Assembly (NCBI RefSeq): GCF_000264945.2
Contig: NZ_CP013070.1
Span: 1,798,001 to 1,862,000 of the forward strand
Length of the DNA: 64,000 bases
Direction of reading: 5' to 3'
From: Sphingobium indicum B90A
GTDB taxonomy: Bacteria; Pseudomonadota; Alphaproteobacteria; Sphingomonadales; Sphingomonadaceae
The notes under the pieces are model-generated. The model did not search any database and had not been told where the DNA came from. It worked only from the letters and a program-made list of their open reading frames with translations. A program made the position numbers and the translations under genes. Shown one piece after another: positions 8,291-16,367 of this stretch. How positions within the stretch are numbered: the first letter of the stretch is position 1; every line of letters begins with the position of its first letter.

Positions 8291-9111
8291 AGACAGTGAA
8301 TCTCGCAGCCGACCGCAAGACCGACGCGTTGCGCCGCCAGATCGAGGAATTGGGCCCATGGTTCCACAATCTTCGCATCGGCGGCATGGAAACCGCGCCG
8401 GACCATTTCCTGGGCGATTATCCCGCCTTCAAGTTCGCGCGCTTTGCGGACGCCATTCCCGAAGACCTGTCGGGAAAATCGGTGCTCGACATCGGCTGCA
8501 ACGCCGGCTTCTATTCGATCGAGATGAAACGCCGCGGCGCGGCGGAAGTCCTCGGCATCGATTCCGACGACCGCTATCTTGCCCAGGCCCGTTTCGCCGC
8601 CGAAGCGCTGGGCCATGACGGCATCGAGTTCCGCAACCTGTCCGTCTATGATGTCGGAAAGCTCGGCCGCCGCTTCGACCTCGTGATCTTCATGGGCGTG
8701 CTCTACCATCTGCGGCACCCTCTGCTCGCGCTCGACCTGATCCGCGAGCATGTGGCGGGCGACATGATGCTGTTCCAGACGATGCAGCAGGGTTCGTCCG
8801 ACGTGCTGCTGGTGCCGGAGGATCACCCTTTCCACGTCCCCGGCACCAGCCGCCCGCCCGGCTTCTTCGACAATCCGGCCTATCCGCGCCTGCACTTCAT
8901 CGAACGGAAATTCGCGCATGACTGGACCAACTGGTGGGCCCCGAACAAGGCCGGCGCGCAGGCGCTGCTGCGCGCCGCCGGCTTCACCATAGAGGCCGAG
9001 CCGGAGGAGGAAGTCTATCTCTGCCGCGCCGCCCCGGTCCCGTTCGGGGAGCTGATGGGCAGGCCGGCCGTCTATCCAGCCAAAGGACCAGAGGAGGGAA
9101 CCGACGCATGA
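8287..9111 (+). CDS. SAM-dependent methyltransferase, Rta_06860-like family
   Basis: A 274-aa class I methyltransferase. The SAM-binding motif is VLDIGCNAGFYS near residue 70, with GIDSDDRYL as motif II and FMGVLYHLRHPLLALD near 140. The sequence resembles the TIGR04290 (Rta_06860) family as I remember it; the family name is from memory and should be checked. The ATG at 8287 has GAGG upstream and a 4-bp overlap with the phosphatase stop. The longer in-frame extension to 7819 lies inside the phosphatase gene and is not used. It probably methylates a hydroxyl of the cyclitol or sugar made here. Confidence 0.8.
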   Translation: MKTVNLAADRKTDALRRQIEELGPWFHNLRIGGMETAPDHFLGDYPAFKFARFADAIPEDLSGKSVLDIGCNAGFYSIEMKRRGAAEVLGIDSDDRYLAQARFAAEALGHDGIEFRNLSVYDVGKLGRRFDLVIFMGVLYHLRHPLLALDLIREHVAGDMMLFQTMQQGSSDVLLVPEDHPFHVPGTSRPPGFFDNPAYPRLHFIERKFAHDWTNWWAPNKAGAQALLRAAGFTIEAEPEEEVYLCRAAPVPFGELMGRPAVYPAKGPEEGTDA

Positions 9112-10031
9112 TCGAAGCCGCGATGATCTGGAACGAACCCAACAACAAGTCGCATTGGGACCCGGAGGTCGACCCCGACTGGTCGCTCTATGCCGACATG
9201 GTGATCCGCGCGGGCGCCGCAATTGCCGACGCCAATCCCGCCGTGACCCGCGTGCTGGGCGGCATGTCGCCCATCGATCCGCATTGGGTGAACCGGATGC
9301 GCGACCATGGTGCGCTGGACGCGGTGGATGTCGTGGCGGTGCACGGCTTCCCGCTCGACTGGAACCTCTGGCCGCTCAACGACTGGCCGGCCAGGATCGC
9401 GGAGATCGAGGCGGTGGCGCCCGACAAGCCGGTCTGGGTGACGGAGGTCGGCGTCGGCTCCTTCGGCGCGGAGGAAGTGCAGGTCTTCGGCCTCAACCGC
9501 ACCGCCGAACTGCTGATCGGGCGGGTGCCGCGCATCTACTGGTACAGCCTCTACGACCTGCCGCAGGAATGGGGCGCGACCACGCGCCATCGCGAGGCGG
9601 AAGGATCGAGCTATTACCGCCATTTCTACATGGGGCTGATCCGCGCCGACGGCACGCCCAAGCCCGCACTGGAGGACTATGCCAGGGTCGCTGGCGAGAT
9701 GGGGCTGATGCAATGGTTCCATTTCAATGATCCGCGCCTGAACGATGCCGTCGACTGGATGAAGCGGCTGGGGGTGAAGCAGTTGCGCACCGGCCTGAGC
9801 TGGGCCGACAGCTTCCGTCCCAATGCGGTCGACTGGTTCGACCGGCAGATGGAGGCGCTCGGCGATTTCGACGTCACCGTCACCTTCTGCTTCACGCCCG
9901 AACATCTGGGCATCGCCCCCCATCACAGCAGCGCGGTCCACGATCCGCAGGCCTTCGCGGATTTCTGCGCCTGGATGATCGACCGCTACGCCCCGGCATC
10001 GGCCGCCCAGCCGGTCGCCCGCACCGCCTGA
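9108..10031 (+). CDS. Clan-A glycoside hydrolase-like protein with apparent permuted barrel order
   Basis: A 307-aa protein. Residues 7-13 read IWNEPNN, the acid/base motif of clan-A TIM-barrel hydrolases. VTEVG near 111-115 supplies the likely nucleophile Glu113. The segment from about 205 on (WFHFNDPRLNDAVDWMKRLG, then LRTGLSWAD and FCFTPEHLG) looks like the first strands of such barrels, which normally precede the NEP motif. The start at ATG 9108 has GAGGAGGGAA upstream and overlaps the methyltransferase stop by 4 bp. No signal peptide is seen, so it is probably cytoplasmic. It resembles beta-xylosidase-type proteins, but its substrate is unknown. It could remodel or release the glycoside. 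Confidence 0.7.
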   Translation: MIEAAMIWNEPNNKSHWDPEVDPDWSLYADMVIRAGAAIADANPAVTRVLGGMSPIDPHWVNRMRDHGALDAVDVVAVHGFPLDWNLWPLNDWPARIAEIEAVAPDKPVWVTEVGVGSFGAEEVQVFGLNRTAELLIGRVPRIYWYSLYDLPQEWGATTRHREAEGSSYYRHFYMGLIRADGTPKPALEDYARVAGEMGLMQWFHFNDPRLNDAVDWMKRLGVKQLRTGLSWADSFRPNAVDWFDRQMEALGDFDVTVTFCFTPEHLGIAPHHSSAVHDPQAFADFCAWMIDRYAPASAAQPVARTA

Positions 10032-10043
10032 CGGAGACGCATC

Positions 10044-11159
10044 ATGCAAGCCATCAACATCGGCATCGTCGGCGTCGGCAATTGCGCCAGTTCGCTGGTG
10101 CAGGGCCTGTCGCACTATCGCGCTGAAAGCAACGACCATAGCGGCCTGATGCATTGGGAACTGGGCGGCTATCGCCCCTGCGACATCCGGTTGGCCGCCG
10201 CCTGGGACATCGACCGGCGAAAGGTCGGCCGCGACATCGCCGAAGCGATCTTCGCCAGGCCCAATTGCACCCAGACCTTCTGCGGCGACGTCCGCCCAAG
10301 CGGGGTCAAGGTGGAGATGGGCCGCCTGCTGGACGGCTGCGCGGACCACATGGCCGACCATCCCGACGAGCGCACCTTCCTGCCTGCCGACGCCGCCGAA
10401 CCCGACCGCGCACAGGTGGTAAAGCGGCTGCGCGAGGCGAAGGTGGACGTGCTGCTCAACTATCTGCCCGTGGGATCGCAGCAGGCGACGGAATTCTACG
10501 CGCAATGCGCGCTGGAGGCGGGCGTTGCCTTCGTCAACAACATTCCGGTCTTCATCGCCAGCGACCCCGCATGGGCGGACCGGTTCGAACGGGCCGGCGT
10601 GCCGATCATCGGGGACGACATCAAGGCGCAACTGGGCGCGACCATAGTCCATCGGGTTCTCACCGACCTGTTCGCCAAGCGGGGCGTGAAGCTGGACCGC
10701 ACCTATCAGCTCAACACCGGCGGCAATACCGACTTCCTCAACATGTCGAACCGTTCGCGGCTGAAGTCGAAGAAGATTTCGAAGACCGAAGCCGTGCAGT
10801 CGGTCGCGGAAACCCGGCTGGAGGATGAGAATATCCATATCGGCCCGTCCGACTATGTCGCCTGGCAGAATGACAACAAGGTCTGTTTCCTGCGCATGGA
10901 AGGGCAACTCTTCGGCGGCGTGCCGATGAACCTGGAACTGCGCCTGTCGGTGGAGGACAGCCCCAATTCGGCGGGCGTCGCCATCGACATGATCCGTTGC
11001 GCCAAGATAGCGCTGGATCGCAGTCTGGGCGGCCCCATCCATCCGGCGGCCGCCTATTTCTGCAAGCATCCGCCGATGCAGATGACCGATGACCGGGCGC
11101 ATGAAGCGCTGGAGGCCTTCATTCGTGGGGAGGGCGCGATAGCGCTGGCGGCGGAATGA
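10044..11159 (+). CDS. ino1: Inositol-3-phosphate synthase
   Basis: A 371-aa myo-inositol-1(3)-phosphate synthase of the short archaeal/actinobacterial type. It converts glucose 6-phosphate to inositol 3-phosphate with internal NAD oxidation and reduction. Evidence is the N-terminal GIVGVGNCASSLVQG, the signature NTGGNTDFLNM near residue 225, SKKISKTEAV with the catalytic lysines, HIGPSDYVAW near 264 and DSPNSAGVAIDMIR near 307. It is 12 bp after the glycosidase gene and overlaps the dehydrogenase by 4 bp. It defines the operon as one that makes a cyclitol. Confidence 0.93.
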   Translation: MQAINIGIVGVGNCASSLVQGLSHYRAESNDHSGLMHWELGGYRPCDIRLAAAWDIDRRKVGRDIAEAIFARPNCTQTFCGDVRPSGVKVEMGRLLDGCADHMADHPDERTFLPADAAEPDRAQVVKRLREAKVDVLLNYLPVGSQQATEFYAQCALEAGVAFVNNIPVFIASDPAWADRFERAGVPIIGDDIKAQLGATIVHRVLTDLFAKRGVKLDRTYQLNTGGNTDFLNMSNRSRLKSKKISKTEAVQSVAETRLEDENIHIGPSDYVAWQNDNKVCFLRMEGQLFGGVPMNLELRLSVEDSPNSAGVAIDMIRCAKIALDRSLGGPIHPAAAYFCKHPPMQMTDDRAHEALEAFIRGEGAIALAAE

Positions 11160-12160
11160 GCGAATTGCTGATGGCGGAGCGCGAGCCGGCCGAAAAGGCG
11201 GCGACCATGCGCGCGGCGGTCGTGACCGACCCCGGCGCGGTGCGGATCGACCAGGTTCCGATGCCGCGGCCCGGCCCCGGTCAGGTCCGCATAAGGCTGG
11301 AGGGATGCGGCGTCTGCGCCTCCAACCTCACCCCCTGGGCGGGACCGGAATGGCAAGGCTTCCCGCTGGAGCCGGGCGCGCTCGGCCATGAGGGCTGGGG
11401 CATTGTCGATGCCGTCGGGAAGGACGTGACCTCCGTAACGGTCGGGGACCGCGTGGCGGCGCTTTCCTATGCCAGCTATGCCGACCATGATCTGGCGGAC
11501 GAAAGCGCCATCGTGCGGCTGCCGCCCGAACTGGACGGGCTGCCCTTCCCCGGCGAGCCCCTGGGGTGCGCGTTCAACATCTTCCGCCGCGCCGACATCC
11601 GGCCGGGCCAGACCGTCGCGATCATCGGCATCGGCTTTCTGGGGGCGCTGCTCACCCGGCTGGCGACGGAGGCCGGAGCCCGCGTCATCGCCATTTCGCG
11701 GCGCCCCTCCTCGCTCGACCTCGCCCGCGATCACGGCGCGGCGGAGACGATCGCGATGGACGATCATCAGGCGATCATCGATCGGGTCGGCGCGCTCACC
11801 GAAGGACGCTTCTGCGAACGGACGATAGAGGCGGTGGGCAAGCAATGGCCGCTCGACCTGGCGGGCGAACTCACCGCCGAACGCGGCAAGCTGATCGTCG
11901 CGGGCTATCATCAGGACGGGCCGCGCCAGGTGAACATGTGGCTGTGGAACTGGCGCGGCATCGACGTCATCAACGCGCATGAACGAGATCCGGCGGCCTA
12001 TGTCGGGGGCATGAGGGAAGCGGTCGCGGCCGTCGCCTCCGGCCGCATCGATCCCGCGCCGCTCATCACCCACCGCTATCCGCTCGACCGGCTGGGCGAG
12101 GCGCTGGACGCCACGCGGGACAAGCCGGACGGCTTCGTAAAGGCGATCATCGTCCCATGA
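11156..12160 (+). CDS. Zinc-dependent alcohol dehydrogenase (MDR superfamily)
   Basis: A 334-aa medium-chain dehydrogenase. Zinc ligands are visible in CGVCASN and LGHEGWG, and the cofactor site is GIGFLGALL near residue 160. The four-cysteine structural zinc loop of classical alcohol dehydrogenases is missing, as in many sugar or cyclitol dehydrogenases of this family. The ATG at 11156 overlaps the ino1 stop by 4 bp, so the first 17 residues may be a leader before MRAAVV. It probably oxidises a hydroxyl of an inositol derivative (inference from context). Confidence 0.83.
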   Translation: MSELLMAEREPAEKAATMRAAVVTDPGAVRIDQVPMPRPGPGQVRIRLEGCGVCASNLTPWAGPEWQGFPLEPGALGHEGWGIVDAVGKDVTSVTVGDRVAALSYASYADHDLADESAIVRLPPELDGLPFPGEPLGCAFNIFRRADIRPGQTVAIIGIGFLGALLTRLATEAGARVIAISRRPSSLDLARDHGAAETIAMDDHQAIIDRVGALTEGRFCERTIEAVGKQWPLDLAGELTAERGKLIVAGYHQDGPRQVNMWLWNWRGIDVINAHERDPAAYVGGMREAVAAVASGRIDPAPLITHRYPLDRLGEALDATRDKPDGFVKAIIVP

Positions 12161-13185
12161 GTGCCGCCATCGCCCCTGCCCCCGCCCTCCTCACCCGCCC
12201 GCGCATCGGCTTTCTGGGCGTGGGCTGGATCGGCCGCAACCGGATGGAGGCCATGCTGGCGACCGGCGGGATAGAGGCCGCCGCCATTGCCGACGCCCTG
12301 CCCGGCAACGGTGCGGAGGCAGCCCTGCTCGCTCCCGATGCGGTGCGGCTGGACTCGCTCGACGCCTTGCTGGAACAGCCGCTCGACGGCATCGTCATCG
12401 CCACCCCCAGCGCGCTCCACGCAGAACAGTCGATCCGCGCGCTGGAGCGGGGCGTGCCGGTCTTCTGCCAGAAGCCGCTGGGCCGCACCGGGGCGGAGGT
12501 CCGCGCAGTGATCGACGCCGCCCGCGCCGCTGACCGGCTGCTGGGCGTCGACCTGTCCTATCGCGGCACCGCAGGAATGCGTGCCCTGCGGGATCATGTC
12601 CGCGCCGGCCAACTGGGCCAGGTTCATGCCGTCGACCTCATCTTCCACAACGCCTATGGCCCGGACAAGCCGTGGTTCCACGATCCCTTACTGTCGGGCG
12701 GCGGCTGCATGATGGACCTTGGCGTGCATCTGATCGACCTGGCGCTCTGGGTGCTCGACTTCCCTGAGGTGGAGCGGATCGATGCCGCCCTCTTCGCGAA
12801 AGGACACCCGCTGGAGGATCGCGGCCGGCAGGTCGAGGATCTCGGCATGGCGACGCTGCATCTGGCGGACGGGCGCATGGTCCGGATCGCCTGCTCCTGG
12901 AACCTCCATGCGGGGCAGGATGCGGTGATCGCCGCCGATTTCTACGGCGACAAGGCGGGCGTCGCCTTCCGCAACATCGACGGCTCCTTCTACGACTTCC
13001 GGGCAGAGCTGTTCCGCGGCACGGCGCGGGAGGCGCTGTCCGAGCCTGGCGATCCATGGGGCGGCCGGATGGCGGGGGAATGGGCCGAAAAGCTGGCCCG
13101 CTCCCCCCGCTTCGATCCGGGATGCGAAGAACTGGCGCATGTGGCCGACATCATGGACGGCATCTATGCCGCCGCGACAAGATAA
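12157..13185 (+). CDS. Gfo/Idh/MocA family oxidoreductase
   Basis: A 342-aa NAD(P)-dependent dehydrogenase with an N-terminal Rossmann fold (IGFLGVGWIGRNRM near residue 17) and the family EKP-type motif as CQKPLGR near 107. The C-terminal sheet domain has GGGCMMDLGVHLIDLALW near 188, which carries the catalytic His/Asp region. Inositol dehydrogenases belong to this family, which fits a place two genes after ino1. It overlaps the alcohol dehydrogenase stop by 4 bp. Substrate is not proven. Confidence 0.85.
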   Translation: MSAAIAPAPALLTRPRIGFLGVGWIGRNRMEAMLATGGIEAAAIADALPGNGAEAALLAPDAVRLDSLDALLEQPLDGIVIATPSALHAEQSIRALERGVPVFCQKPLGRTGAEVRAVIDAARAADRLLGVDLSYRGTAGMRALRDHVRAGQLGQVHAVDLIFHNAYGPDKPWFHDPLLSGGGCMMDLGVHLIDLALWVLDFPEVERIDAALFAKGHPLEDRGRQVEDLGMATLHLADGRMVRIACSWNLHAGQDAVIAADFYGDKAGVAFRNIDGSFYDFRAELFRGTAREALSEPGDPWGGRMAGEWAEKLARSPRFDPGCEELAHVADIMDGIYAAATR

Positions 13186-13200
13186 GGAAAGGAATGCATC

Positions 13201-13482
13201 ATGAGCGCATCGGACACGACCACCGACCATGACACCATCCGCAAATGGGTGGAAGATCGCGGCGGCCGCCCCACAATCGTCAAGGCGACCGAGGACAATG
13301 GAAAGGGCGGCGGCCTGCTGCGCATCGACTTTCGCGAGGAGGACGACGCGCTGGACGAAATCGAGTGGGATGAATTCTTCCGCATCTTCGATGAGAACAA
13401 GCTCGCCTTCCTCTATCAGGACAAGACGAAGGACGGGAAGGAAAGCCGGTTCAACAAATTCGTGGAACGCGACAAGGGGTAA
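13201..13482 (+). CDS. Small acidic conserved protein
   Basis: A 93-aa, strongly acidic protein without signal peptide or cysteine. Its opening TDHDTIRKWVEDRGGRP and the EIEWDEFFRIFDENKLAFLY segment match a small family widespread in alphaproteobacteria, sometimes labelled as a glucan-branching-enzyme fragment with no basis I know of. It is 15 bp after the Gfo/Idh/MocA gene and ends the operon. A short GC hairpin (GGGCGC...GCGCCC) follows at 13485-13500. Function unknown. Confidence 0.7.
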   Translation: MSASDTTTDHDTIRKWVEDRGGRPTIVKATEDNGKGGGLLRIDFREEDDALDEIEWDEFFRIFDENKLAFLYQDKTKDGKESRFNKFVERDKG

Positions 13483-13520
13483 GGGCGCAACGGGCGCCCG
13501 CTGACCATTGCTGCCAAGGG

Positions 13521-14894
13521 TCACGCGAAACGGTCCAACACCCTCCCCAGCCATCCCCGCGAATAAGCAAGGCCGTGGTAGAGCTTCAGCATGGCCCGCG
13601 CCCAGAGCAGGAACAGGCCGGGCCTGCCCACAACCTCGGCCAGCCGGAACACCGTGCCGCTGCCCCTGCTGATCGCGTGGCGCAGCCGATAGATCATCCT
13701 GCGCCGCCACGGCAGGCCCGCGCTGCCCGGCCGCACGCGCTTGCGCGGCCGGACACCCGCCTTTCGCCAGCAAAGCCGATAGGCCAGCCCTTCCCGCCGC
13801 TGGCGAAAGCCCGCCGCTTGCGTTTCCCGCACGAAACCGGCGGCGACGGGCTGCAAGGCCAGCCTTCCCGCATCGATCCCTTCGCGCAGCATCGCATGCA
13901 GCGCGGACGATCGCACCACCACGACATTGGTGCCGCGCCCGTCGGAGGAATAGGGTTCCACCCAGGCATCGCCAAAAGCAATGTCGGCGGTCTCCGCCAC
14001 CACATCGTCGCAAAAGTCGCAGGCGCGGTTCTGGAAGAATCCCGCCCCCCAGTCCCCATCCACCAGGTGCCACCAATCCTGCATCCGCTGCTCGCCGGCG
14101 TGGTCGGCAAGCCGCGCCCTGTACCAGTTGGCCGGCCGCGCCGCGTCCTTCACCCGATAGTCGATCTGCCGGACCGACGCCGGGCGCAGACCCATCTGCC
14201 GGGCGAAGCTGGCCACCATATGACGGCTTTTCATATGCCCGCACACCAGGCCCAAGGTGAAGACAATGCGCGCCCGCAGCAACGGATCGGCGTCACAGGC
14301 GAGATGCACCGCCTTGATGAAGCAGGGAATGCCGACGACGGCATAGCGGCCCGGCACCTCCCGGATCTCGCGCAGCACTTCGGCCATGTCGACGGGATAG
14401 TAGCGCGACTGCGCCCCCTCCCACAAAGCGGGAAGATCGCGCGCTATGCGATAGCGGAACAGACGCCCCTCGGTCGCGGGATCGGCCCGCGTCACATGCG
14501 CCACGCCGTCCACCATCCCCCGCCGCAACAGTTCGCCCGCGACCCAGCTTGCCATGCCGCCCGAACTGCCCCTCTCGCGATAACCTGCTTCGGCGGCATG
14601 GCCGACATAGGCGGCATCGAAACGGCCGATATGATCATCCTGCGCCGCTGCCGCCGGAAAACGCCGCCGGGCGATCTCATCCTCATCCATGGCGCGCGGA
14701 GAGAAAGGGCAGCATGCCGAAAGGCCTTCGCTGGGCCGCCGATACCAGTCCCGGTCGCCGACCGGATTAAGATGCCCGTCCTTGTTCCATTCCAGCCGGG
14801 CCTGTCCCGGCCGGGCCTGCGCGACGCAACCGCCGCAGCCGATGCAGAGGCCCGACGAAACCATGTCACGGGGGCTGACCGCGGCAGCGCTCAT
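13521..14894 (-). CDS. FrhB-like iron-sulfur protein (coenzyme F420 hydrogenase/dehydrogenase beta subunit family) of glycan loci
   Basis: A 457-aa protein. The N-terminal ferredoxin-like motif is CIGCGGC near residues 17-23, without the usual fourth cysteine nearby. ACCPFSP comes later near 60. The central FrhB domain has GIPCFIKAVHLAC and VCGHMKS, and a C-x2-C pair sits in RACDFCDD near 290. F420 itself need not be the cofactor: such proteins are common next to pyruvyl transferases in polysaccharide clusters, where their role is unsettled. It overlaps the upstream pyruvyl transferase gene by 4 bp. Confidence 0.78.
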   Translation of the reverse strand: MSAAAVSPRDMVSSGLCIGCGGCVAQARPGQARLEWNKDGHLNPVGDRDWYRRPSEGLSACCPFSPRAMDEDEIARRRFPAAAAQDDHIGRFDAAYVGHAAEAGYRERGSSGGMASWVAGELLRRGMVDGVAHVTRADPATEGRLFRYRIARDLPALWEGAQSRYYPVDMAEVLREIREVPGRYAVVGIPCFIKAVHLACDADPLLRARIVFTLGLVCGHMKSRHMVASFARQMGLRPASVRQIDYRVKDAARPANWYRARLADHAGEQRMQDWWHLVDGDWGAGFFQNRACDFCDDVVAETADIAFGDAWVEPYSSDGRGTNVVVVRSSALHAMLREGIDAGRLALQPVAAGFVRETQAAGFRQRREGLAYRLCWRKAGVRPRKRVRPGSAGLPWRRRMIYRLRHAISRGSGTVFRLAEVVGRPGLFLLWARAMLKLYHGLAYSRGWLGRVLDRFA

Positions 14895-15955
14895 GACGCC
14901 ATCGCCAGCGCCCGGCGCAGGAAATCGCTCGACCGCGCCCGCAATCGATCGATGCGCTGCCGCACCGCCGGCGCGGGTGGTTCGTCGAGGCGGCGGGCGA
15001 CGGTCCGGTCATCATCCTCCGGCAGGATCATGTGCCGTTCCGCGCCCAGCCCCTGCATCAGGTCGCGCACCTTGTTCATGCGGTAGGCGGACGGCGCCGC
15101 GACGAAAGGACGCCCATTCAGCAAAGCGAAGACGCAGCCGTGGAAGAAATTGGTGACGACGGCGTCGGCGCCCGCCATCAGCTCGGCGAATTCCAGCGGT
15201 CCGGCCTCCAGCCATTGCTCGTCCGCCCAGTCGTTGCGATAGCCTATGCTGCGGATCGGGAGCCCGCGCGCCCTTGCCCAGTGGCGGACGGAAAGACAGA
15301 ACCACTCCGGGAAATTATGACCGTAAAGCGCCACATAGCCTTCGCCCGACGCGCCCCTGCGCGCTGCCGGTCCGGGAAATTGCAGGCAAGGGTCCAGCAC
15401 GACGTCGGGATCATGCCCCAGCGCGGTTCTGATCATCCGACGACTGTTTTCGTCGCGCACGGAAATAGAGGCGAAGTTGCCGATCTGGCTGGCCCAATGG
15501 TCGGACAGTCCATCCGACGCATTCTGGTTGCCGAAACTGGCCGCATAGGAGATCAGCGTTCCGCGAACCCCCGTTCCGTAAAAGGCCGGACAGCCCCCAT
15601 ACCAGGGATGACGCAGGTTCCACACCTCGTCGCTGCCGACGATGACGGCGTCATAATCCCCCATCTCTTCCGGCCGATCGATGGGAAACCGGCGCGACAG
15701 GGGCAATCGCTCGAACGCCTCGCGAAATTTCCGGGTCTTGCGCGCATAGGCCGGAAAATCGCTGCGCGGCGTCCGCTGCGGCAGGGTGGGGCTGAGCGCG
15801 CAGCGAAGCTCGGCCCGGGTGACGCGCGGCGAGTCATGGTCCAGCAATTCGGCCTCGACGCCCATGCCGCGCAATCCCTCGACCAGGCAGCGCGCCTGCC
15901 AATAGGAACCGTAGTTGATGCAACGGTGGAATGTCAGGACGCCCAGCCGCCGCAT
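14891..15955 (-). CDS. Polysaccharide pyruvyl transferase family protein
   Basis: A 354-aa protein of the PssM/WcaK type, which puts ketal pyruvate on glycan sugars from phosphoenolpyruvate. Family features are GVLTFHRCINYGSYWQARCL at the N-terminus, VIVGSDEVWNLRH near 108, the SVRDENS segment and the C-terminal VTNFFHGCVFALLNGRPFV. The ATG at 15955 lies 1 bp after the upstream stop. The longer frame to 15979 would begin inside that gene. It works with the FrhB-like partner downstream, probably on the glycan of this locus. Confidence 0.85.
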   Translation of the reverse strand: MRRLGVLTFHRCINYGSYWQARCLVEGLRGMGVEAELLDHDSPRVTRAELRCALSPTLPQRTPRSDFPAYARKTRKFREAFERLPLSRRFPIDRPEEMGDYDAVIVGSDEVWNLRHPWYGGCPAFYGTGVRGTLISYAASFGNQNASDGLSDHWASQIGNFASISVRDENSRRMIRTALGHDPDVVLDPCLQFPGPAARRGASGEGYVALYGHNFPEWFCLSVRHWARARGLPIRSIGYRNDWADEQWLEAGPLEFAELMAGADAVVTNFFHGCVFALLNGRPFVAAPSAYRMNKVRDLMQGLGAERHMILPEDDDRTVARRLDEPPAPAVRQRIDRLRARSSDFLRRALAMAS

Positions 15956-15956
15956 C

Positions 15957-16361
15957 TCAATCCCCCGCGCAGGCGGCATAGCTTTTTTCCTCCACCAGTT
16001 CGGATTGCAGCAGGCGGTTGATCTCCCGCTTGATCGCGGCGCGCCGGTCGTTCATCCGGTAGACCGACCGGGCAAGGTCGATGAAGGACGCGCCGAACCG
16101 CGCCGCCGCCTCCTCCCCCCGGATCGCGTCCTCGATTTCCCAAAGCGCCTCGTTCACCCGCTTCAGGCTTTCGACCAGTCCGCCCACGGCCCCATCCCGC
16201 AGGGCCTGCCCGCCAATGGCGCTCAGCAACCGATATTCCCTGCCCACATTGTCCCGCGCCGCGGGCGTGGCGATCCGCTCCTGCTTGATCTGCAGGATCG
16301 TCATCTTGTCCAGCAACTCCCCCCAGGACACGGGCACGGACGGGGTCGGCATGTCTCCCAT
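15957..16361 (-). CDS. DUF6165 family protein
   Basis: A 134-aa soluble protein with PVSWGELLDKMTILQIKQERI near residues 9-29, the hallmark of DUF6165, and a mostly helical charged remainder (RMNDRRAAIKREINRLLQSE). The family is found in surface polysaccharide loci, but I know of no assigned activity. It lies between the pyruvyl transferase and the GT9-like gene, 6 bp from the latter, so it belongs to that operon. Confidence 0.75.
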   Translation of the reverse strand: MGDMPTPSVPVSWGELLDKMTILQIKQERIATPAARDNVGREYRLLSAIGGQALRDGAVGGLVESLKRVNEALWEIEDAIRGEEAAARFGASFIDLARSVYRMNDRRAAIKREINRLLQSELVEEKSYAACAGD

Positions 16362-16367
16362 GTTCAG

